A stretch of 64,000 nucleotides of DNA, taken from Nymphaea colorata. Taxonomy: Eukaryota > Streptophyta > Magnoliopsida > Nymphaeales > Nymphaeaceae. Below are positions 9,253 through 21,000 of this stretch, one piece after another (position 1 is the first letter of the stretch; each line of letters starts with the position of its first letter). Under the pieces are notes generated by a model. The model searched no databases. It saw only the letters and a list, made by a program, of their open reading frames with translations, and was not told where the DNA came from. The DNA is taken from contig NC_045147.1 in assembly GCF_008831285.2 (NCBI RefSeq), positions 2,444,001-2,508,000 on the forward strand, written 5' to 3'. The position numbers were made by a program, and so were the translations under genes.

Positions 9253-12200
9253 TATTCCATAGCTTCTTAACATTCTCTTATGGTTTAGGGGAAGTATGAA
9301 CAGCAGTATGAGCGTTCAGAAGAGTTTCAGCAATTATTAAAGCAGAAAGTTCGAGAAATATTAACGGAAAAAGAGTGGAGGCGAAGGAAAATGCAGATGA
9401 GGGTATTCCTTGTTTTTTCTGCAGCTTATCTCTTTACTCCAATATTCAGATTTGGAAGTCGTGTCTTCCTAAACTGCTTTTGTTTGCTTTTCAGATCTCA
9501 GAAGAAGAAGGAAGATTAAAAAAGGATGAGGAAGAAACAAAGGAGATGTGGAAAAGGAAGCGTGAGCATGAAGAACAATGGGAAGGAACACGAGAAGAGC
9601 GGGTTTGTATCATTTTATTTCCGAACTGAACAAAAGTTGTTTGTTTATCAAATTTTACTTTTTTTTGTATTCTGATGAGATTGTCTATGTATGTATTATG
9701 TTTATGCTTCATTTGTGCATACTTTTTTAATTTTAAAATTTTAGATAACAGAATTTGGAGCAAGAAGTTGCTAAGCTGGCTAATTTCAAAGTATTAATAA
9801 CAACCTGCATTCTTTTTCACTAGGCATAATGTGAGAAAACACACAAGTGCTGCGCTTCACTGCACCACTAGAAGAATCTTAAAAGGCAATATAAATCCAT
9901 GGAGAAGACAAGATACGGTCACCACTTGCGCCTCTAGTTTTCTTTTAATATAGGGGAAAGTAAATAGGGATTCATCTAGCTTAGATCTCTCTCCATTTAC
10001 TTTTGAGACATAGCTGGAAGAGGATTTTTCATAATCATCAGTAAAACTTACAAAAGATCTTAGTTGTCAAGGCGTTGCCTAGGCGACGCCTAGGCATGGA
10101 GTAGTCGTCCGTCCTCCTCCCACGCCTAAGTCCATCACTTAGGCATGGGGTGTGGGTTTGGCACTAAGGCTGGACTAGGCGTGCTGGTGCTTAGTCCATT
10201 TGGGTGTTTTGGGTGACTTTAACAGCTGAGACTTGATTTGTTTTGCTTCCCAAGACCTGTTATCCCTTGAATTTAGCTTAATTTTATTGCAGGTAGTCTG
10301 ATTTGACCTAGTGGTTGCAAAATTTATGTCGAAAACAAAGAATTTTTGCTATAAGTATCTCAGAAAATTACAATTTGTGCAAAAAATTAGATTGCTTGCG
10401 AGGTCTATCTTTTACCTGAATTGATTGAGTTAGGATTGTAGGTGTGATTTGAGTTCTGCTAATGTATAAATTAGATAGCTTAAGTGAGAGCCGTGTAGGC
10501 ATCTTTCAGTCTTTCAAATTTGTTCATATTCAGTTGCCATCTACCATAGGTCCATTTTAAAGAGCACAAATTTCAAAGTAGGTATTATTTTGGTTATTTT
10601 TTGTTTCATGTATATTGTTTAGGGATCAGTTTCAGTTCTACAATGAGAAGTCTATCATCTGGTTTATTCTTCACTAAACTTTTCTTCTGCTGTTTTATAA
10701 GTTGATTTTGACTAATCCTAACTTGCTAACGTGCTAACTTAACACAAAATGTAAAGCTAACATTTTAGAATTAAAAGTAACTAAGCAAAGTTGCTGTTGA
10801 CGGGTTTTGTTGTCCGGGTCCGGATCCTTACCCGATCCGGTTTGTCCTAATTAGGACTACTTATATCTCTGTAAACCCTAATCTTAGTGTTAATGAAGTT
10901 TTGAAGAGAGAGAGTGTCTAGAGGCTAGTGGGCACCAGACCTCCTCACCCGTGGTTTTTCTTCCCTCGTGTTGATGGTTTTCCACGTTACATCTGTGTGC
11001 TTTCTTCTACTCTCGTGCATATTTTGTTTCTACATGGTATCAGAGCTGTCGGACTTGGAGAAAACGAAATCTGTTTTTCTAGGGCTGTGAAGTTCCAACC
11101 CTGACTGCCGCCGCTACCACCGTCGCCGTCGCTACCCCCACCGTCGCCGCTGCCGTTGCTGCGCTGCCACTGCCGTTGCTGCGCCGCCGCTGTCGCCGCG
11201 CCGTGACATTGTCTCCGTCGCTGCCCCACCGTGGCCGTGACCGCCGCTGCTGCGTCGCTGGTGTCGTGACTGCCGACGTCCAACGCCGATGTCTGCCGCC
11301 GACGCCGACGCCTACACTGACGCCGACGTCCGACGCCGTCGTCTGTTCTCGGCGTGCGCGGCCAAGCGCCGCCCTCTGCTTCCGCCGAGCACTGCTTCCG
11401 TCGTTGATCTCCGACTCAAGCGCCGCTTTCTGCTTCCGCCGAGCACTGCTTCCTCTTCTTTAGGTTACTGCTGCTGTGTGTGTTCTTTGGCAGTCACTTC
11501 TAACTGGTGATCATGGCTGACTCGTCTTCTTCTTCCGTCAATACTAATCTACCTGATGTTGTGTCTGCGCGGACTGATCATGTACCGGTTCAAGTTACCA
11601 CCATTCAACTTACCAAGGAGAACTATTCACGTCTTTCACGATGGTCTGCTGCGATTACTATGGGGATTGCTGGGCGAGGACGCATTGCCTATGTGAATGG
11701 GAGAAAGGTTGAACCTGCTGCAGATAGTCTGGCTTGGGATACATGGTTTTTTGAAGACAACCAGGTAAAAACCTGGATTGTTAATTCGGTGTCCCTAGAT
11801 ATCCAACCCTTCATTCTTCGTAAGAAGACTGCAAGGGATATGTGGGTTATTTTGGAGCAGATGTATGGTTAGAAGAAAAGGAAAGTTCGCGTTTATCAAC
11901 TTATGAAGGATGTGTATTCCCTGCGCCAAGGTGCTCTCTCGGTTGCAGACTTTTATGCAGCATTAAAATCTAAGTGGGAGGACCTTGACTATCATTCTGA
12001 TATTACATGGAGGTGTCCTCACGACCAGATGCAGTATATGACTGATAAATGGGAGAACAAGGTATTCCTTTTCGTATCCGAACTGAATGATGACTTTGAA
12101 GATATCAAGAGTCAGATTCTTAACTCTGACGAATCATTTAGTATTGAAGATGTCTATTCCCGAGTTGAAGCTGAAGAACAGAGAAGGCTGCTTTCTAGTG

Positions 12201-15200
12201 GACGAAACGGGGAAGAACAGTCTGCCTATGTTAGCTGTGCCCCTGTGGGTACTCCTCGTTCTTCCCGAAAATGTACATATTGCAAAAAAATTGGTCATAC
12301 TAGGGATTTTTGTTGGGACCTGCATCCAGAGAAGAAGGATAGTAGGGGGAGGTCTTCTAGTGGGAAGAAGCCTGTATCGTCTGCAACAAGTCTGAGTGAT
12401 GGGAAAGGTTCTATTTCTGCAGAACAGATTCGTGAGCTATGAGCATATTTGAGCAAGATTGATGTTGGTCAGGCAGATACACCAGATGAGGTGAAGATCA
12501 ATCAGGCATTGGCTGTTTCAGGGGCAGAAGGTACTTCTTATATGGGTGAATGGATTGTTGATAGCGGTGCCACTCATCACATGACTGTCAATCCCAAGCT
12601 TTTCCATGACTACAAGCTATCCTCGGGAAAGGAACGTGTGTCCCTTGCCGATGGTTCCTTTACTTCTGTGGCAGGGAAAGGGAGTCTTTCCTTGTTAAAT
12701 AATTTTTTAGTTCATGATGCCTTACATGTTCCCCATCTTCCCTTAAATTTGTTATCTGACGTCAGTAAGATTACCAAGGAACTGAAGTGTGAACTTATAT
12801 TTTCTGAAAAACAATGTGTTTTGCAGGACTTGGTGACAGGGAAGAGGATTGGGATTGGTTTGGTGTCTGATGGGCTGTATCGACTTCCTATACGCGTTGT
12901 CACAGCTCTTATGTCAGCAGTCAGCAGGACAGAGAAGAAGGATGAAGAGTGTCGTCAGTTAGTTTTGTTTTGGCATGAACGCCTTGGTCATCTCCCATTT
13001 GGGAGTTTGAAACATTTGTTCCCTGAACTATGTTCTAGTTTAAACATTTCCATGTTATCATGTGATGTGTGTCAATTTGCGAAGCATGTTAGAGCTTCTT
13101 ATCCAATTTCAAATAGTCGTTCTAATAAAGCTTTCTCCTTGGTTCATTCTGATGTGTGGGGGCCTTCGGGCATTCATTCTCGTGGTGGTTTTCAATACTT
13201 TATATAACTTTTATAGATGATTATTCAAGGTGTACCTTTGTGTATTTGTTGAAAGATCGTAGTGAGGTGCCTCACATTATTGAAACTTTCATCCTCCTAG
13301 TGGAAAACCAGTATGGAAATTCTGTCAAGACGTTTCGGTCTGATAATGCTCGTGAATATATGTGTCTTACTGTTGAAGAATTCTTTCGAAAGAGGGGGAT
13401 TGTTCATGAGACTTCCTGTAGTTATACCCCCCTCAAAATGGGGTTGTTGAGAGGAAAAATCGTCAGTTGCTCAATGTCACCCGAGCCATATTGTTCCAAA
13501 GAAATCTCCCAAAATACTATTGGGGAGATGCAATCCTTACTAGTGTCTACTTGATTAATCGCATGCCTAGTCGTGTGCTAAAGGGTCGTACTCCCTACTC
13601 TATGCTTCCAGGGAGTAGTCAACCTTTTCACCTTCCTCCTCGAGTCTTTGGATGTGTGTGTTTCATACATAACCACAGCCCAAATGTGAAAAAACTTGAT
13701 CCCAAATCTATTAAGGGCATCTTTCTTGGGTATTCTTCCACTCAAAAAGGTTATAAATGTCTAGATCCCACCACTGGTCGTCTTCACATTATCAAAGATG
13801 TCACATTCTTGGAACATGTCTCCTATTTTGGTGAGAATTCTCTTCAGGGGGAGAAGTTAATGTCTAAGGAAGAGTATTCTCCCACACAGGAAATTCAGTT
13901 TACAGACTTTATGGATTAAAGGCGTGAAGAGAATCCTATTGCCAAGCTTGGCAAAGATGAAGAGGGGACGACTACTGATGTACATGAACAGGAGAATGAG
14001 GGAGAGCATCCTATGGTGACAGAACAAGAGGGTAATCGTATGTTTGGACAGGTGTATTCTAGGAAAAGAGCTTGTACTGACAAGGTGATTAATGATGAGG
14101 AGGTTACACCGAATCCCAATCCTACTTCTTCATTGGATGATCCAAGTCGTGTTCAGAAGCAAGATGTTGGAAGAGAAATTCAGACTGGGAAAGAAAAGGA
14201 GGATCTTCCCATTGCCTTGAGAAAGGATGTCAGGTCATGTACCCAGCACCCTATTGGTAACTTCGTATCTTACTCTAGATTGAGCACTGACTATAAATGT
14301 TTTGTATCCTCCTTGGCTGTGGTTGTGATTCCCAGGAATGCTACAGAGGCTCAGGGTGACACTAAGTGGTCTCATGCAATGAAAGAAGAGATGGAAGCTT
14401 TAGACAGAAATCAGACATGGGAGGTGGTTGATATTCCTGAAGCAGCCCACTTGGTTGGGTCGTAGTAGGTCTACACTGTTAAGTACAAACCAGATGGGAA
14501 CATTGAGAGGTACAAAGCACGATTGGTGGCCAAGGGGTTCAGTCAGAAGTATGAGATCGACTACTTAAAGACGTTTGCTCCAGTTGCAAAGATGAAGACT
14601 GTTAGAGTTATTATTTCATTGGCGGTGCTGAAGGGTTGGGAGATGTGCCAACTTGATGTGAAAAATGCATTTCTAAATGGAGATCTCGAAGAGGAGGTGT
14701 ACATGTGCATGCCACCAGGTTTTGAGAAACCTGGAAAATGCTGTAGATTGAAGAAAGCTTTGTATGGGCTGAAACAGTCTCCCCGAGGATGGTTTGAACG
14801 ACTCAGACTTGTTATGAAGAAACATGGCTACAAACAAGGAAATGGAGATCATACCCTGTTTGTAAAGAAAAGAGAGAGTAAAGTTACTCTACTATTGGTT
14901 TACAGGTGATGATAAGGAAGAGATAGCAAGATTAAAGGGTTTACTATCTACTGAATTTGATCTAAAAGATCTTGGTAAGCTGAAGTATTTCCTTGGTATT
15001 GAAATTGCTAGATCAGGTACAACTCTTGTACTTAGTCAAAGGAAGTATACCCTGGATCTACTGAAGGAGACATGAAAACTGGGGTGCAGACCAGCCTCTA
15101 CTCCTATAGATGCTAGGCATAAACTTGGTAGCAAAGATGGAGAACTGTTGGGTGGAGAAGCTAAAGGGAGATATCAACGTCTAGTTGGCAAACTTATTTA

Positions 15201-18002
15201 TCTCACTCTGACTAGACCTGATATCACATTTGCTGTAAATGTGATGAGCCAGTTCATGCATGCACCTACAGATATGCACTTGAAGGCTGTAGATAGAATT
15301 CTGTGCTACTTGAAGAAGAATCCCGGGAAGACACTTCTATTTGTGCAACAAAGATCTATTGAAGTTGAAGGGTATTCTGATGCAGACTGGGCAGGCTGTG
15401 TTGACACCAGAAGATCTACTTCAGGGTACTGCGTCTACTTGGGGGGAAATTTAATTGTTTGGAGAAGCAAGAGACAAGATGTGTGTTCCCGCTCGAGTGC
15501 AGAGGCTGAATATAGGGCTGTGGCTACTGGGGTATCAGAATTGTTATGGCTGAAGATCTTACTGACAGATATTGGAATAGAAATTGAAGGGCCTATGAGG
15601 ATGTATTGTGATAATAGGTCTGCAATCAACTTGGCTAACAACCCGGTTCTTCATGATCGAACAAAGCATGTGGAGATTGACCGTCACTTCATCAGAGAAA
15701 GAATTGATGCTAAGGAATTAACGCTACCATACATGAAGTCTGAAGACCAAAATTAACGCTACCATACATGAAGTCTGGATACCAAGGCCTTAAGTGTAAC
15801 TCCATTTGAGAGAAATGTATCCAAGTTGGGCATGTTTGATATGTATGCCCAACTTGAGGGAGAGTGTTGACGGGTTTTGTTGTCCGGGTCCGGATCCTTA
15901 CCCGATCCGGTTTGTCCTAATTAGGACTACTTATATCTCTGTAAACCCTAATCTTAGTGTTAATGAAGTTTTGAAGAGAGAGAGTGTCTGGAGGCTAGTG
16001 GGCACCAGACCTCCTCACCCGTGGTTTTTCTTCCTTCGTGTTGAGGGTTTTCCACGTTACATCTGTGTGCTTTCTTCTACTCTCGTGCATATTTTGTTTC
16101 TACAGTTGCAATGACTTTTGGACACCTTTTTAAGCTATTCCTGAGTAGACGTGCCTACCGCCTTGACACCTAAGCAAAAGATGGGGAGACAATTTCTTGC
16201 TTATTGTCATCGAGATTAGTTTTGGTTAATGATGAATAAATCTTACTAGATTTTATTGGCTTACTTTTCATCCACAAGGGTAACTCACTATGTTTCCATA
16301 ATTGTTCTCTCCAAGTATGTGTTTGAAAAGCCCTGGACAGCAGGTGTACAAAATGCCTAAGTGGTGGACATGAAAAAGTTGGTAGAAAATTCTGCATAGC
16401 ATGCATATATGATATAACTAGTTGCCAAATTTGGATTTGGATGATCCAAATGCAACTGTTATCTTATTGCATTTTCTAAACATAGACTGTATAGATAGAT
16501 ATGGAGGCCAAAAAAAGAAAAAAGAAAAGGAGAAAAAAACCACCAAAAATCTGACAGGAGTATGCCTAGAACAAAAGAGACTGCGGAAGGGAAAATGCTG
16601 ATTCTCACCAGAAAACTGCAATAAAATTTGGATGCTTTCAAGATATTAAAAAAGTAACTAGTGATTCAATGGGGTGTTGAAAACATTTCATGCCCCCTCG
16701 TGTTCTGCCCTACAACCACTTTATGAAGTGATTAAACAGCTAAAATAGTTGATGGTAACAGATAATATCCTTTGAAGAAAATGACTTCAAGGTGTCAAAA
16801 GGAAGATCAAGGAGTAAAATCAATTGTCCTATTGCATTAAAATTGTACCAAACGTCATGGTTTTATTCTATGTTGTTAAGGCATCGAACGCCTAGGCAAC
16901 GACTAGGTGCAACTCCTCCTTCATCGCCCAAGTCCATCACTTAGCCAATGGGTGTGCACCTGGTCTCATGCCTAGTCGCGTATATATGGGACTGCAATGA
17001 AAGCCCAGGTAATGTGCCAAAGTACCAGACACTAGATGTACAAGGAACAATATCCCGAAACCATGGTGGACACAAGCAAATCAGAACTGAAAATCTTTAT
17101 TGAATGTTGACAAAAAATATACAAGAACAAGAAGAGAAAGAACTCTAGTTGAGGGATCATCTGAAAAAAAAGGGGCTGCCCTCTATTTGTAGAAAGCAAA
17201 AAGGCCTAATGGCTAGAAATCTAGCCGTCGGAGCTAGACAACGTTTGGCTCAAAGCTGGTCGTAGAAGAAGAAAAATAAAAGTACAAGGAAAAGAAAAGA
17301 AAAGAAAAAAGAGTGTGTATAGAACTGTTTGCTAAGAAGGAAAGTTGAACGAGGAGCACCAAGAAGCTTTTTGAACAAGTCTGCTAGTTTACCTGTAGAA
17401 CTTAGAAATGACAAAAGGGTACTCAATGGTCTTCTTTATAAGTTCTTTTTAAACGTAATGGCACTCCATTCCAATGTACTTAGTTATTTCATGAAAAGTA
17501 TAATTGCTAATGGTATAAGTAAAATTCATATAGGCAACATTCTTGTTATTGCAACACAACTTTAATAGAGCTCTCAAACATGAGCCCATGTCACTTAGCG
17601 TTTTACCTAGACAAGCTAGAAGGTGGTTGTACTTGTAGGCTGTAGCTGTCATACAATATTCAGCTTCAGTTCATGAAAGAAAGATCTTTTGATGCTTTTT
17701 ATACCATGAAGATATAAGAGAGTTCCTTAGAAGGATGTGAAGCCAACTGTAGAATGACGATTCATTGGGTCACCTCCCCAATCAGCATGCATATATGCAG
17801 TGACATCCAAAGATGATGAAGATGGCAAAAATATTCCATTGGAGAGAGTATGCTTAACATATCTGACAATTTTTTGGACAACTCCCATACGGACTGTAGC
17901 GGGGGTATGCTGAAATTGACTAACCACACAAACAAATGTGAGATACATCAAACTCTATGTCACGTAGGTACAGGTACAGACCATTTTCAAAAAACTTGGG
18001 TG

Positions 18003-18084
<82 letters not shown>

Positions 18085-21000
18085 CTTAAGAAGAAATGAT
18101 AAACAAGTAAACAACATAAAAATATCTATGACAAGTAAACAACATAGAACATATATATCAACATAAACAAGTAAACAATGTAGAAAACATATATCAACAT
18201 AAACAAGTAAACAACACAAAAGATATATACTAATGGCTCTGCAGCTGTGTGTTTAAGAAACCTATGAAAAACTGTAAGCATATGGACAAAATACATATCA
18301 ATCTCAAAGTTTTCATCTGCTGCATATATTGCAAAGTTGCAATGAAATGAGGAAAATCATCTACCAAACAGCTGAGCAGCCCCTTAGACAGTCAAATACG
18401 AACCACGAATAACCATTGTGGAACTAGAATCTAAGTGCTAAATACTGAAATGGAACAGGTTAGTGACAGAAAATAACATAGGAGCACACACAGATGCACA
18501 GTTGTCTGAAAAAATATATGGTTGCATATAAATGTAAAAGAGAAAGGGCATACAATATGATTCTCAAAGAAGAAAAAGAAACATAGTTGATGCAGGTCAT
18601 AGAAGAAGGGCAGACGATTCTAACCCTGTCGCTGGAAGTGAATTGATAGACTGCTGGACGATGGGAGACTGCCAGGAAAAAAACTTTAAACATGAAGCTT
18701 CAACAAAAAATGCCCAAATCAGTCGATGGAGAAGTCAGTGAACAACAGCAGCCGCGTTGCCCTTCACCGAGGACATTGTCTTTCGCTGGAAATTGCCAGA
18801 AATTAATCAACGGAGCAGCCAACGTCGCTGGAGAACTCCACATGCATTGCTGCTGTGGGTAATATGTAGAGCCCTTGACAAAAGTCGAGAGTTTTACGTT
18901 TTCTTTAAAAGTAAAAAAGAAAGAAAAAGAAAGCCCTAATTTAAAGACAGTTTTGGACTCGGTCAACTTTGATCGAGTCCAAAAAATACCAGGTACGTAC
19001 TCGGGTATGTTGAGTATACCTGGTATGGTCAAACACGTATCCAAGCCACACCCAGGTGCGTACCGGTACCCATACAGGTTTCGTACCGGTATGATGCGGG
19101 TGCCGCTCCTTAAGAGCAGTACCCATGTGATAGAGATCAAGCCTTGTTATGGTGAGATATGGCAATGCTCCAAGGAGGGGTAGAATTAGTTAATAGTTCC
19201 CCATTATTAGTCTTCATTTCCACGACCAAGAACTTTAGGAATGTCCACCATTTTATCATACATGATACTTGAAAATTCAACAATGCTATAAGCAAATTTG
19301 GTTTGAGGTAGGAGGTAGCCTTATGAAGAAAACTGTACCTCAATGCCAAGAAAGTATGTTAGAAAACCCATACTAGACATGTCAAACTTTTGTTTAAGAT
19401 TGTTTCAGTTTCAGCTATTCCTTGTTTGTCACTTCTAGTTATAATCATGTTATCGAAATATAATGATAATATGATGATTCTTTCTCTGGAATTTTCAACA
19501 AAAAAGGCAGTGTTAGTATCACAAAGAATGTTTTTAATTTATGCTAATCCTTGTTTGTCACTTAATAGTTATAACCATGTCATCAACATATAATAGTGAT
19601 ATGGCAATTCTTTCTTTGGAACTTCTAATGAAAAGTGCAGTATTAGTATAACAAGTTTTAAAATCATGTTGTTCCATAATTTTACTAAATTTAACAAACC
19701 AAGCCTTAGGGGTTTGTTTTAAGCCCCTAAGAGTTTGTTTGGCACCAGCAACAAATTGTTACTGTCTACTGAAACTGCCAAAAAAATTGGGGGTCATACA
19801 ACCGTGTAACTTAGTGTTTCATAAATCTACCCTAAATTTTGGGGCAGAATCACTGGACAACAACAATTTGTTATTGCCAAACAGCCTCTAAGGTCTTTCC
19901 ATGTTGAAGAACTTTATTTTGAGGAATGCATGCCAAGAGGGGCTACCATGCACCAATTTTATTAAGTTAAGCATTCAAAGAAGACTTTTTTAATGTCCAC
20001 TTAATAAAGTGACCACCTTTTAGTGGAGCAGCAATATGAGCCTTAATAGATGTGATACATGCTACATGAATAAAGGTTTCTCTATAGTCTATACCATATT
20101 CTTGTGCATAGCCTTTAATAAACTAATCTGGCTTTGTATCTGTCTAAACTTGCATCTGCTCTTAGTTTTAACTGTGTACACCCATCTATATCCATAGGCT
20201 TTCTATCTTTATGGAGATCAACTATTTCTCAAGTTTTACATCTTTCAAGGGGATCTAGTTCATTTTTCATAGCTTCTATTCATTGGGGCTTGTCTGTAGC
20301 ATTATGATACCAAGTTAGTTCTTCAAGAGGAGTGAGTAGCCATGGGACAAATCTATAATTTCATGGAAAAAAACAAATTTTATTGGTGTTGTGATTCTTT
20401 AAGATCTTCTAACAAAAGTTTGCTCATTTCTCTTAGGGGACTTGCTAGTAGGCATATTTCTAGTGAGAGGTTGATCAAATAGGCTTGCTTATATTATGAT
20501 GGTTGGTCTCATTATCAATGGAACTAGATTCACATAATCATCATTATGTATGATAGGTATACAAAGGGAAGATTTATCATCTGATGATGGAGTTAAACTT
20601 TCATCAAATGAATTTCTATTTTCAAGGAAATTCACATTTTTGGATACGTAGAATTATCATTTTTCAAATCATAATATCTATGTCCTTTTTTATTTTCACG
20701 ATCAATAAAAGCACAAGGAATAACTTTGCCAGAAATTTTATTGTTTAGATCAATAAAAAAAACTTCACACTTGCATCTAATATTTGAAGACGATTATAGT
20801 CGGGGTCAATCTTTAGAAGAGAAAGTTTTTGAGGACATGAAGAAGACATCCAATTTGTCAAATAAACAGTTGTACTCGCATCTTCTCCCCAAAATTTTCT
20901 AAAACATTTCTTGAAATAATTTATGTTTTAGTAGTTTCAATCATATGTCAATTTTCTTCTTTTGGCTAACCCATTTGTCAAGGTATGTTGAGACAAGATC

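Larger units (their letters stand above)
10795..16104 (+). mobile_element. Copia-2, a defective Ty1/copia LTR retrotransposon nested in a hAT-like element
   Basis: LTRs of 240 bp lie at 10795-11034 and 15865-16104. They start TGTTGACGGG, end TTTCTACA, and differ at three positions by my count. The 5-bp target repeat GTTGC at 10790-10794 and 16105-16109 is perfect. The PBS follows the 5' LTR, and the purine tract TTGAGGGAGAG precedes the 3' LTR. The element is related to copia-1 along its whole coding region but belongs to a separate family, because the LTRs share only short blocks such as GTCCGGATCC and GTGGGCACCA. Coding is heavily broken. Confidence 0.93.
10059..16174. mobile_element. hAT-like element interrupted by copia-2
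   Basis: Inverted ends CTTAGTTGTCAAGGCG (left) and the complement of CTTAGGTGTCAAGGCG (right) match at 15 of 16 positions. The 8-bp duplication CAAAAGAT at 10051-10058 and 16175-16182 is perfect, as for hAT elements. Without the 5,315 bp of copia-2 and its target repeat, the element is about 800 bp and non-autonomous, with no transposase. The left end carries repeated GCCTAGGC-type words. A diverged copy of this left end lies at 16873. Confidence 0.8.

Noticed and set aside
17850-18219. ORFs of alternating Ile-Tyr residues over TA tracts
   Set aside because: They are pure translation of a TA microsatellite. The same applies near 39100, 44100, 44550 and 51400.
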